Under the pieces are notes generated by a model. That model did no database searches and was not told the origin of the DNA. It worked only from the letters and a program-made list of their open reading frames with translations. The translations under genes were made by a program, and so were the position numbers. A DNA stretch of 6,716 nucleotides from Micavibrio sp. UBA2020 (GTDB taxonomy: Bacteria; Pseudomonadota; Alphaproteobacteria; Micavibrionales; UBA2020), in NCBI GenBank assembly GCA_002334985.1, contig DDBY01000014.1:7001-13716 (forward strand), written 5' to 3'. Positions 1-6,716 of the stretch are shown here, one piece after another. Every line of letters starts with the position of its first letter. Position 1 is the first letter of the stretch.

Positions 1-1469
1 TTTTTCATCTGCGGCCACGCGGCGGAGGGGAAGAAGGCGCTCAGCCCGTCGAGCACCTGCGTGATATGCGGCTCTTCGCCGAGCGCCTTGGGCTTGATGT
101 CCCACATGCGTTTGAAAGCTTCGTTATAAAGGCGCAAACGTCCGTCTTCGCCATAAACGGCGATGCCCTCGACAAGGTTATCCAGCGTTTCGCGCTGCAC
201 GGCCATAAGGGTGTTATAGGACGTTTCCAGCTGCAAACGGCTGGTTACATCCTCCATCGTCAGCAAAAGCCCGCCCATGGGGCGCGGCACGCAAATCAGG
301 CGCACCACCGTACCGTCGGGCAGGTATTGCATTTCCTCGTACGGCTCCAGAAGCGAGGTGAAGCGGCTGACCCATTGCTGCTTGAACTGTTTGTAGTCGG
401 CCTGCTCCGGCAGTTTCCTGAGCTCGCGCAGCTTGTCGATGACCTCGAGGATTTTCGGTTTGGTATCCATCCAGTGCCCGGGCATGCCGGTCAGCTGCTC
501 GTAGTAGGAGTTATAAAATTCAAGCCGCATATCGGCGTCGAACATGGCAATGCCCGTGCGCAGCTGTTCCAGCGTTTCGCGCTGGGATGCAGACAGGCGC
601 TCATACGACGTCGCCCATTCTTCTTCTTTGGTCACGTCAATGGCGATGCCAATCATACGCTTTTCCTGCGGCATCGGTATTTCAATCAGCTCGTACAGGC
701 GGCGCTGGCCATCGACAATCATGTGCCCGCGCAGGGATTGCGGCGACAGTTTCGCCATGGCGCGCTGCGCCAGCACGCGCTGCGTCACGTCATTGCGCGC
801 GGCACCTGTGAGCGGCAGCTCTTTTTGCTCCGCCACCGCGCCCGCGGCGGTATCGTCGAGGATGCGCGCATAAAGTTTGTTGCACCATGTAAGGTCGAGC
901 GTATGGTTACGCATCCAGACGGGATAGGGCAGCGCGTTGAAGCTGCCGCGCAGGTCGGCTTCGCGTTTTTCGACCTTGCCCATAGCCTCGACGCTTTTGA
1001 GCGCGGCTTGCGCAAAGTCGGTAATATCCATGACCCAGATGACAGAGAAAATCTGCCGCCCGTTTTGCACCACGCCGCGCTTGCCGAAAACCTTGAGTGC
1101 GGTTTTGCCGCCGCGGCTGTACATGCCGATGTCGAAATGTTCGCCGTATTGCTGGAGACGGTCATAAAGCCCCTCGAGCGCGGCCGCATCGCCGGGGGCG
1201 AGGCCTTCTTGTATGTCGCCAAGGCTTTCGACCTTTTCAACGCCCAGAAGCTGGCAGAAACCCGCAGACATCGCCTGCACGCCGTCCTGATCCCAGCCAC
1301 AATATTCCAGCGGCACGGCGCGCGAAAACGCCTCCAGCCGGTCATACTGGCGCGAGAGGTGGCGTTTTTCACGCCGCGCAGGCACCAGAGCGTCGAGCAG
1401 ACGGTCGGTCAGCGACAGTTTGGGTTCCGTTGATGCGGCGGCATCTTTGTTGATTTCTTCCCCGTTCAC
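1..1469 (-). CDS. Multi-PAS sensor protein, probable sensor histidine kinase, 3' end cut off by the window
   Basis: The reading frame is open on the minus strand from a GTG at 1469-1467 to the window edge, giving 489 residues and no stop. An in-frame TAA at 1481-1479 leaves this GTG as the first possible start. I see four PAS-like modules: about residues 45-155 (ending FSVIWVMDITD), 173-285 (ending IGIAIDVTKEEEW), 305-415 (GIAMFDADMRLEFYN, ending LLLTMEDVTSRLQ) and 433 onward (EGIAVYGEDGRLRLYNEAF). Modules 3 and 4 are preceded by near-identical helical linkers containing QRETL. No signal peptide or membrane segment is visible, so this part is probably cytosolic. In alphaproteobacteria such proteins beside ahcY usually end in HisKA and HATPase domains; that end is not in the window, so kinase activity is inferred. 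A DivL-like protein with Tyr instead of the phospho-His is an alternative. The gene follows ahcY after a terminator-like hairpin, so expression may depend on read-through. The ligand is unknown. Confidence 0.85.
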   Translation of the reverse strand, partial: MNGEEINKDAAASTEPKLSLTDRLLDALVPARREKRHLSRQYDRLEAFSRAVPLEYCGWDQDGVQAMSAGFCQLLGVEKVESLGDIQEGLAPGDAAALEGLYDRLQQYGEHFDIGMYSRGGKTALKVFGKRGVVQNGRQIFSVIWVMDITDFAQAALKSVEAMGKVEKREADLRGSFNALPYPVWMRNHTLDLTWCNKLYARILDDTAAGAVAEQKELPLTGAARNDVTQRVLAQRAMAKLSPQSLRGHMIVDGQRRLYELIEIPMPQEKRMIGIAIDVTKEEEWATSYERLSASQRETLEQLRTGIAMFDADMRLEFYNSYYEQLTGMPGHWMDTKPKILEVIDKLRELRKLPEQADYKQFKQQWVSRFTSLLEPYEEMQYLPDGTVVRLICVPRPMGGLLLTMEDVTSRLQLETSYNTLMAVQRETLDNLVEGIAVYGEDGRLRLYNEAFKRMWDIKPKALGEEPHITQVLDGLSAFFPSAAWPQMK

Positions 1470-1481
1470 CCCAGCATGTTA

Positions 1482-1515
1482 AAACGCTTCCCTTGCGCGA
1501 ACAAGGGAAGCGTTT
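1482..1515 (-). terminator. Terminator-like hairpin after ahcY
   Basis: A perfect 14-bp inverted repeat (arms 1482-1495 and 1502-1515) surrounds a 6-base loop. Read on the minus strand, the second arm ends GCGTTT and continues with one more T before AAC, so the U-tract is only four bases and partly inside the stem. Stem strength and the position 32 bases after the ahcY stop suit an intrinsic terminator, but the short U-tract suggests leaky termination. Only 12 bases separate the hairpin from the GTG of the PAS gene, too few for a separate promoter downstream of it. On the plus strand no T-run follows the hairpin, so it is not a good terminator in that direction. Confidence 0.7.
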
Positions 1516-1519
1516 GTAA

Positions 1520-1539
1520 AAGCTAAAAATTTTTAGCTT
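1520..1539. repeat. Perfect 20-bp palindrome in the ahcY 3' region
   Basis: The sequence AAGCTAAAAATTTTTAGCTT is exactly self-complementary, with its centre at 1529/1530. It starts 8 bases downstream of the ahcY stop and lies 4 bases before the GC-rich hairpin. As RNA it would be a weak AT-only stem around a short GC pair, possibly part of a two-stage terminator with the TTTT that follows on the minus strand. As DNA it could be a symmetric protein-binding site. Its function is unknown. Confidence 0.75.
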
Positions 1540-1547
1540 GAAGCGGA

Positions 1548-2931
<1,384 letters not shown>

Positions 2932-2958
2932 AATAAACTCGGCAATAAAGCGGCTTAT

Positions 2959-4716
2959 TCACGCCCCGAATTGTTCGACAATGGCTTTAATCTGCGCGGG
3001 GTCGTATTGGTCCATGACGGCGCGCGCATGCGCTTCGGCATCGGCAAGCCGCAAAGACCTGATTCGCTGCTTGATACGCGGCAGGGCGGCCGAGCCGACC
3101 GAAAACTCCCGCAGGCCGAGCCCGAGCAAAAGCGGCGTGTAAAGCGGGTCAGCCCCCATCTCCCCGCAAATGCTGACGGGGATGCCCGCGCGCCGCGCCG
3201 CTTCAAGCGTGAATTCGATAAGCCGCAAAACCGCGGGATTGAGCGGGTTATATAGCGCCGCCACCTGGTCGTTGCCGCGGTCGATGGCCACCGTATATTG
3301 CACAAGGTCGTTGGTGCCGAGCGCGAAGAAGTCGGATACCGCCGCAAGACTGTCGGCCGACAGCGCGGCGGCCGGAATTTCAATCATGGTGCCAAGGGGC
3401 GGCAACGCCTCCGGCACGGCCTTGCCCTCCGCTTTCAAATCGGCGTGGCAACGACGCAGCAGCTGCGCGGCCTGTTCGACCTCCTCGGCCGTTGTCACCA
3501 TGGGCAAAAGAATACGCACGGGGCCATGCGCCGCCGCGCGCAGCATGGCGCGGAATTGCTCGGTCAAAAGCTCCGGCCGTTTGAGCGACAAGCGAATAGC
3601 ACGCAGGCCAAGCGCGGGGTTCGTTGCCTCGGCAATCCAGGCGCCCATCGCACGGGCGATTTTATCGCCGCCGATATCCAGCGTGCGGAACGTCACGCTG
3701 CGCCCCGCCATCGCGCGCACGACGGCGGCCATGCTTTCATATTGTTCTTCTTCGTCCGGCAGGGTGCTGCGGTTCATGAACAGAAATTCGGTGCGGAAAA
3801 GACCGATACCATCCGCGCCGGATTGCACAATCGCCTCCGCATCGCGCGGCAATTCAAGGTTTGCGCGCAAGGAAACCGCCGTACCGTCTGCCATTTCGGC
3901 GGGCAGATGAATGATTTTATCAAGGTCGTCGCGCGCGTTTTGCAGTGCCCGCTGGCGCGCGCGGTATTCGGCCAGCGTTTCTTCGGACGGGTTTAAAATC
4001 AAAACCCCCGCAACGCCATCGACAATCGCCGTGCCGCCGTGGCCGCCGCTGTCCAGCATCGCACCATCGACGCTCAGCACCGCCGGAATACCGAGGGAAC
4101 GCGCCATAACCGCCGTATGCCCCGCCGCACCGCCATGCACGGTGGCGATGCCGGCAAAACGTTTCGGGTCCATCAGCGCCGTATCGGCGGGGGAAATTTC
4201 CTTGGCCAGCACGATGCCGCCCGGCGGCACGGAATCAAGCGCGATATAGGGCAGGTTCATGAGGATGCGGATGAGGCGGTTGCTCACGGCTTCCACATCG
4301 TCGATACGCGCCGCGATATATTTATCCTTGAGCGCGCGGAACTGGTCGGTCAGCTCCTGCATCACATGCTCGATAGCGGCTTCGGCATTGATACCCTCCG
4401 TCTCGATACGCTTCAAAACCCCGCGCACAAGGCGGGAGCCGGAAAGCATCGCCAGATGCGCATCGAGCAAAAGCCCGATTTCCTCGGCCGCCGTTTCAGG
4501 CAGATGGGCGCTTTGCTCTTTCAGCTCCCCAAGTTCGGTCTGTGCGGACATGACGGCGGATTGGAACCGCGATTGTTCCGCCTTCACATCGGCAGCGGCG
4601 ATTTTCCATTCAGGCACACGCGGGCGTTCCAGTTGCACCAGAAAGGCGGGACCGATGGCAATGCCGTGCGAAACGCCAATGCCGCGCAGAGTTTTTTCGC
4701 GGCGGTCCGGCGACAT
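2959..4716 (-). CDS. ptsI: PTS enzyme I (phosphoenolpyruvate-protein phosphotransferase)
   Basis: Enzyme I autophosphorylates from PEP and passes the phosphate to HPr, the first step of the phosphotransferase relay in the cytosol. The 585-residue length matches PtsI and not the GAF-containing PtsP (about 750), although annotation pipelines often use ptsP for both. The N-terminal domain (about 10-225) has the active His200 in HGGAAGHTAVMARS. The PEP-binding C-terminal barrel (about 255-570) shows GLFRTEFLFM (Arg308), RTLDIGGDK (Arg344), NPALGLRAIR (366-375), IEIP (Glu446), FALGTNDLVQY (464-474), and CGEM with the likely acid Cys517. Two loops vary from the usual forms: GGAAGH in place of GGRTSH, and GGDKIARAM in place of GGDK-x-LP. 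ATG 4716-4714 overlaps the ptsH stop by one base (TAATG) and follows GAGGAAG, so translation is probably coupled to ptsH. The TGA ends 94 bp before ahcY. Confidence 0.96.
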   Translation of the reverse strand: MSPDRREKTLRGIGVSHGIAIGPAFLVQLERPRVPEWKIAAADVKAEQSRFQSAVMSAQTELGELKEQSAHLPETAAEEIGLLLDAHLAMLSGSRLVRGVLKRIETEGINAEAAIEHVMQELTDQFRALKDKYIAARIDDVEAVSNRLIRILMNLPYIALDSVPPGGIVLAKEISPADTALMDPKRFAGIATVHGGAAGHTAVMARSLGIPAVLSVDGAMLDSGGHGGTAIVDGVAGVLILNPSEETLAEYRARQRALQNARDDLDKIIHLPAEMADGTAVSLRANLELPRDAEAIVQSGADGIGLFRTEFLFMNRSTLPDEEEQYESMAAVVRAMAGRSVTFRTLDIGGDKIARAMGAWIAEATNPALGLRAIRLSLKRPELLTEQFRAMLRAAAHGPVRILLPMVTTAEEVEQAAQLLRRCHADLKAEGKAVPEALPPLGTMIEIPAAALSADSLAAVSDFFALGTNDLVQYTVAIDRGNDQVAALYNPLNPAVLRLIEFTLEAARRAGIPVSICGEMGADPLYTPLLLGLGLREFSVGSAALPRIKQRIRSLRLADAEAHARAVMDQYDPAQIKAIVEQFGA

Positions 4717-4994
4717 TACACTTCCTCGTCAAAACGTCTGGAAACAAGCTGCTCGAGCGCGGCAACGGCCTCTGCCGCACCCTCGCCGGTGGCGGAAATG
4801 TGGATAGAGGTTTCAATACTGGCCGAAAGCATCAAAAGCCCCATGATGGAGGCGCCGGAGACCTCCATATCGTCTTTCGCCACCGTCACATCCGCGCCCA
4901 GTTCCTCGACCAGACGCACGAATTTCGCCGCCGCGCGCGCATGCAGACCGCGGCGATTGACAATCATGACGGTTTTTTCAGCACGGACAGACAT
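4716..4994 (-). CDS. ptsH: HPr phosphocarrier protein
   Basis: HPr is the small cytosolic carrier that receives phosphate from enzyme I and donates it to EIIA proteins. The 92 residues are a typical HPr length. The active-site motif NRRGLHARAAAKF places the phospho-histidine at His18. The regulatory site motif SGASIMGLLML places the HPr-kinase target serine at Ser49, equivalent to Ser46 of Gram-positive HPr. Both sites are intact, consistent with hprK being in the same operon. The ATG comes 3 bp after the EIIA stop, and the only nearby ribosome binding sequence is a weak AGG inside the end of the upstream gene, so coupling to EIIA translation is likely. The last base of the stop codon is the first base of ptsI. 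The product is probably more a regulatory PTS component than a sugar-transport one, because no EIIB or EIIC gene is present here. Confidence 0.97.
   Translation of the reverse strand: MSVRAEKTVMIVNRRGLHARAAAKFVRLVEELGADVTVAKDDMEVSGASIMGLLMLSASIETSIHISATGEGAAEAVAALEQLVSRRFDEEV
4721..4727 (-). promoter_or_regulatory. Ribosome binding site of ptsI inside the end of ptsH
   Basis: On the minus strand GAGGAAG is followed by four bases and the ATG at 4716. It is encoded within the last ptsH codons and fixes the ptsI start at the TAATG overlap, which indicates coupled synthesis of HPr and enzyme I. Confidence 0.75.
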
Positions 4995-4997
4995 GCG

Positions 4998-5396
4998 TTA
5001 CGCCTGCAAAAGTGCAGTTGCGACGTTGATATATTTGCGCCCCGCCTCGGCCGCCAGCTCCGCCGCCTTGCTCAGGCTTTCGGTCTGACGGGCGGAGGCA
5101 AGCTTGATAAGCATCGGCAGATTGATACCGGCCAGCGCCTCCACATTTTTTTCCGACGTAACGGAAATGGCGAGGTTCGACGGCGTGCCGCCGAACATAT
5201 CGGTCAGGACAATCACGCCCTTGCCGCTATCGACGTCCTTAATTCGCTGGATGATTTCCTGACGCTTGGCTTCAAGGTCGTCATCGGGCGCTGTGCACAC
5301 TGGCGCAATCTGTTTTTGCGGCCCGACCACATGTTCCATCACGGCGATAAATTCTTCGGCAAGGCGGCCGTGGGTGACGATAACAAGACCAATCAT
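4998..5396 (-). CDS. manX: PTS EIIA component, mannose family, single domain
   Basis: This is a cytosolic 132-residue EIIA(Man)-type protein that accepts phosphate from HPr. The N-terminus MIGLVIVTHGRLAEEF carries the active His9. LTDMFGGTPSNLA (64-76) and GINLPMLIKLA (90-100) are the other family hallmarks. Only the IIA domain is present: the IIB domain fused in enterobacterial ManX is absent, as are IIC and IID genes. Lone EIIA(Man) proteins in alphaproteobacterial hprK-ptsH operons are thought to be regulatory, and the target here is unknown. The symbol manX follows rhizobial usage and does not imply mannose uptake. The ATG overlaps the rapZ stop as ATGA and is preceded by AAGGA, which lies within the A-rich end of rapZ, so translation is probably coupled to rapZ. 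Confidence 0.93.
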   Translation of the reverse strand: MIGLVIVTHGRLAEEFIAVMEHVVGPQKQIAPVCTAPDDDLEAKRQEIIQRIKDVDSGKGVIVLTDMFGGTPSNLAISVTSEKNVEALAGINLPMLIKLASARQTESLSKAAELAAEAGRKYINVATALLQA

Positions 5397-6427
5397 GCTT
5401 TTTTCCTTTTTTTTGTCGTTGTTTTTTTAGAAGCGGGCGTCTTCACCGCTGCCGTATTCAAACCCTGCCGCTCCGCGGCGTTCAAACCCTGCCGCGCACT
5501 CCAGCCCGCAAGGTCGCGGTGGCGCACTTCGGCACTGTAGCCTGCATCCGTAAACCATGCGCCCAGCTGTTCCGCCGTAAAGACGGAGCGGTGACGCCCG
5601 CCCGTGCAGCCGACGGCAATGGTGAGGTAATGCCGCCCTTCGCGCAAATAACGCGGCAAAAGCGGCGCCAGAAGCCCCGTAAGGCTTTTGAAAAACGGTT
5701 TGTAGCCGCTGTCGCGGCGCACCTTGTCCGCCACAGGCTTATCAAGGCCGGAAAGCGGGCGCAATGCAGGGTCCCAGTGCGGATTATCAAGAAAACGCAC
5801 GTCGAAAACCAAATCCGCTTCGCGCGGCAGGCCGTTTCTGAAGCCGAAAGACGTGATAAAAACCTTGAGCCCCGGGTCTTCTTCAAGGCGGAAGTAGCCT
5901 GTGAGGATACGCTTCAAATCCTGCGGGCGCAGGTGCGATGTATCAATCACATGGTCAACCGCTTCGCGCAGGGGCTGGAGCATCGCGCGCTCCTCCGCAA
6001 TGCCGTCATAAACGGGGCGGTCAACCGCCAGCGGGTGTACGCGGCGCGTTTCGGTGAAACGCTGCTGCAAAACATCCGTCTGGCAATCCATATAGAGCAT
6101 TTTAAGGTCGATGCCCGGAAAATCGCGCAGGCGCTTGACATGTTCGGCCAGCGCCATGGCGCTGAAATCCCAGCCGCGGCTGTCGATACCGATGGCAACG
6201 GCACTGCCCTGCCCCGCCTGTTCGGCCAGAAGCGGCCACAGAAGCGAGATGGGCAGGTTGTCGATGGCTTTGTATCCCATATCCTCCAAAACCTTGAGCG
6301 CGGAGGAATGGCCGGCGCCGGCCATTCCCGTCACCAGCAGCACGCGGCGCGCAGGGGCGGATTTTTTACCGCCTGATTTTTTCGGTGCGGGTTTTTGGGA
6401 TGTTTTCTTGCTGGGCGTTTTTTTCAT
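5393..6427 (-). CDS. rapZ: RapZ/YvcJ-family nucleotide-binding RNA adaptor protein
   Basis: In E. coli RapZ binds small RNAs and guides RNase E to GlmZ; in alphaproteobacteria the target is unknown, but the gene sits in the PTS operon. The 344-residue protein has the family core. It shows a P-loop-like GMAGAGHSSAL (34-44) with His40 where the Walker lysine is expected, then LEDMGY..IDNLP (47-59), TETRRVHPL (125-133), SFGFRNGLPREADLVFDVRFLDNPHW (193-218), and the C-terminal VGCTGGRHRSVF (272-283). It is longer than the roughly 284-residue E. coli protein because of a Lys/Pro/Ser-rich N-terminal tail (1-28) and a C-terminal extension (about 315-344) ending TTTKKRKKA. Both tails are low complexity and strongly basic, which could help RNA binding. 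No other in-frame ATG precedes the P-loop, so the start is secure. The hprK stop is 4 bp upstream, and the stop overlaps the EIIA start (ATGA). Confidence 0.93.
   Translation of the reverse strand: MKKTPSKKTSQKPAPKKSGGKKSAPARRVLLVTGMAGAGHSSALKVLEDMGYKAIDNLPISLLWPLLAEQAGQGSAVAIGIDSRGWDFSAMALAEHVKRLRDFPGIDLKMLYMDCQTDVLQQRFTETRRVHPLAVDRPVYDGIAEERAMLQPLREAVDHVIDTSHLRPQDLKRILTGYFRLEEDPGLKVFITSFGFRNGLPREADLVFDVRFLDNPHWDPALRPLSGLDKPVADKVRRDSGYKPFFKSLTGLLAPLLPRYLREGRHYLTIAVGCTGGRHRSVFTAEQLGAWFTDAGYSAEVRHRDLAGWSARQGLNAAERQGLNTAAVKTPASKKTTTKKRKKA
5404..5408 (-). promoter_or_regulatory. Ribosome binding site of the EIIA gene within the rapZ lysine tail
   Basis: On the minus strand AAGGA, with more A residues on both sides, lies 7 bases before the EIIA ATG at 5396. 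These same bases encode the last Lys and Arg codons of rapZ, so tail coding and the initiation signal are shared. Confidence 0.7.
5457..5495 (-). repeat. Short tandem repeat in the rapZ C-terminal extension
   Basis: The 15-base string TTCAAACCCTGCCGC (plus strand) occurs at 5457-5471 and again at 5481-5495, a period of 24 bases or eight codons. It encodes the duplicated residues RQGLNAAERQGLNTAA near the C-terminus. It looks like a recent in-frame duplication in a region outside the conserved RapZ core. Confidence 0.75.
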
Positions 6428-6431
6428 GGCC

Positions 6432-6716
6432 TTATTTTACAATCAATTTCGCATCATGGACAACCGCCATCGCGGCGCGGATTTTACAAACGGCGGAAGC
6501 GTCAAAGGCATGCAGCCGCAAAATTGGCAACTTGACGCCCAGAATGTCCATATCCTGCCATTCCGGCAGGCGCGGCACGTCTTCGCGCGCCACAAGGTCG
6601 ATAACAAGGCGCAGCGGCGACGGGTCGGCCGCCGGATAACGCAAAAGCCCGACGCCGCGCACTTCGATAAGTCCGCGAATGGCGTCGATAGCGCCTGCGT
6701 AAATTCTGTCCTGCCG
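6432..6716 (-). CDS. hprK: HPr kinase/phosphorylase, C-terminal part only
   Basis: The frame is open from the right edge to the TAA at 6434-6432, giving the last 94 residues; the start and the P-loop lie outside the window. The signature near position 20 of the visible part, IRGLIEVRGVGLLRYP, matches the conserved EVRG motif of HprK/P. The following LVIDLVAREDVPRLPEW and LGVKLPILRL fit the C-terminal region of the short alphaproteobacterial enzymes. HprK/P phosphorylates HPr on its regulatory serine with ATP and can reverse this. The intact Ser49 site in the HPr encoded about 1.4 kb downstream supports a matched pair. rapZ begins 4 bp after the stop, which places hprK at or near the head of the operon. 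Promoter and catalytic residues cannot be assessed here. Confidence 0.88.
   Translation of the reverse strand, partial: RQDRIYAGAIDAIRGLIEVRGVGLLRYPAADPSPLRLVIDLVAREDVPRLPEWQDMDILGVKLPILRLHAFDASAVCKIRAAMAVVHDAKLIVK

Noticed and set aside
785..1372. 195-codon minus-strand frame overlapping the PAS gene
   Set aside because: It is a frame-shifted reading of the PAS coding region, rich in Arg, Ser and Ala with no domain; the true frame continues on both sides.
66..1433. Long plus-strand open frame (455 codons) opposite the PAS gene
   Set aside because: It is in exact antisense register with the minus-strand PAS gene; its translation has no recognisable domain, whereas the minus strand gives clear PAS motifs.
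4039..5088. 349-codon plus-strand frame across ptsI, ptsH and EIIA
   Set aside because: It runs antisense over three well-supported genes and has no ribosome binding site or recognisable product.
5519..6376. 285-codon plus-strand frame opposite rapZ
   Set aside because: It is an antisense shadow of the conserved RapZ core with no independent support.

Overview
The window looks like chromosomal DNA of an alphaproteobacterium, moderately GC-rich and with every recognised gene on the minus strand. The evidence is the gene order hprK-rapZ-EIIA(Man)-ptsH, followed closely by ahcY and a multi-PAS sensor protein, which is a familiar alphaproteobacterial neighbourhood. The protein styles agree: a short-type HPr kinase C-terminus, a RapZ with a non-canonical P-loop, and a PAS sensor of the 'QRETL..L.EGIA' type. 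An enzyme I gene lies between ptsH and ahcY, and AhcY lacks the roughly 40-residue insert of rhizobial enzymes. This hints at a lineage outside the Rhizobiales, but I cannot name a genus.

Layout in transcription order, right to left: the end of hprK (6716-6432, start outside the window); rapZ (6427-5393); EIIA of the mannose family (5396-4998); ptsH/HPr (4994-4716); ptsI/enzyme I (4716-2959); a 94-bp AT-rich gap with a candidate promoter and nested inverted repeats; ahcY (2864-1548); a 78-bp gap with a perfect 20-bp palindrome and a strong terminator-like hairpin; and a PAS-domain sensor (from 1469, running off the left edge). The first five genes are separated by 4 bp or less or overlap (gap of 4 bp, ATGA overlap, gap of 3 bp, TAATG overlap), so they almost certainly form one translationally coupled operon.

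Functionally the right part is a regulatory phosphotransferase relay. Enzyme I takes phosphate from PEP and passes it to HPr His18, then to His9 of the lone EIIA. HPr kinase/phosphorylase acts on HPr Ser49. No EIIB or EIIC transporter subunit is present here, so signalling is a likelier role than sugar uptake. RapZ is a nucleotide-binding/RNA-adaptor family protein embedded in the relay operon. AhcY removes S-adenosylhomocysteine in the methyl cycle, and the PAS protein is probably the sensor half of a histidine kinase whose catalytic end is outside the window.

I see no new multi-gene system. The points worth a second look are local: a His in place of the P-loop Lys in RapZ; lysine-rich RapZ tails encoded by long A-runs that also form the EIIA ribosome binding site; nested dyads in the ahcY leader; the palindrome and hairpin between ahcY and the PAS gene; and an ATG one base out of frame at the PAS gene start.
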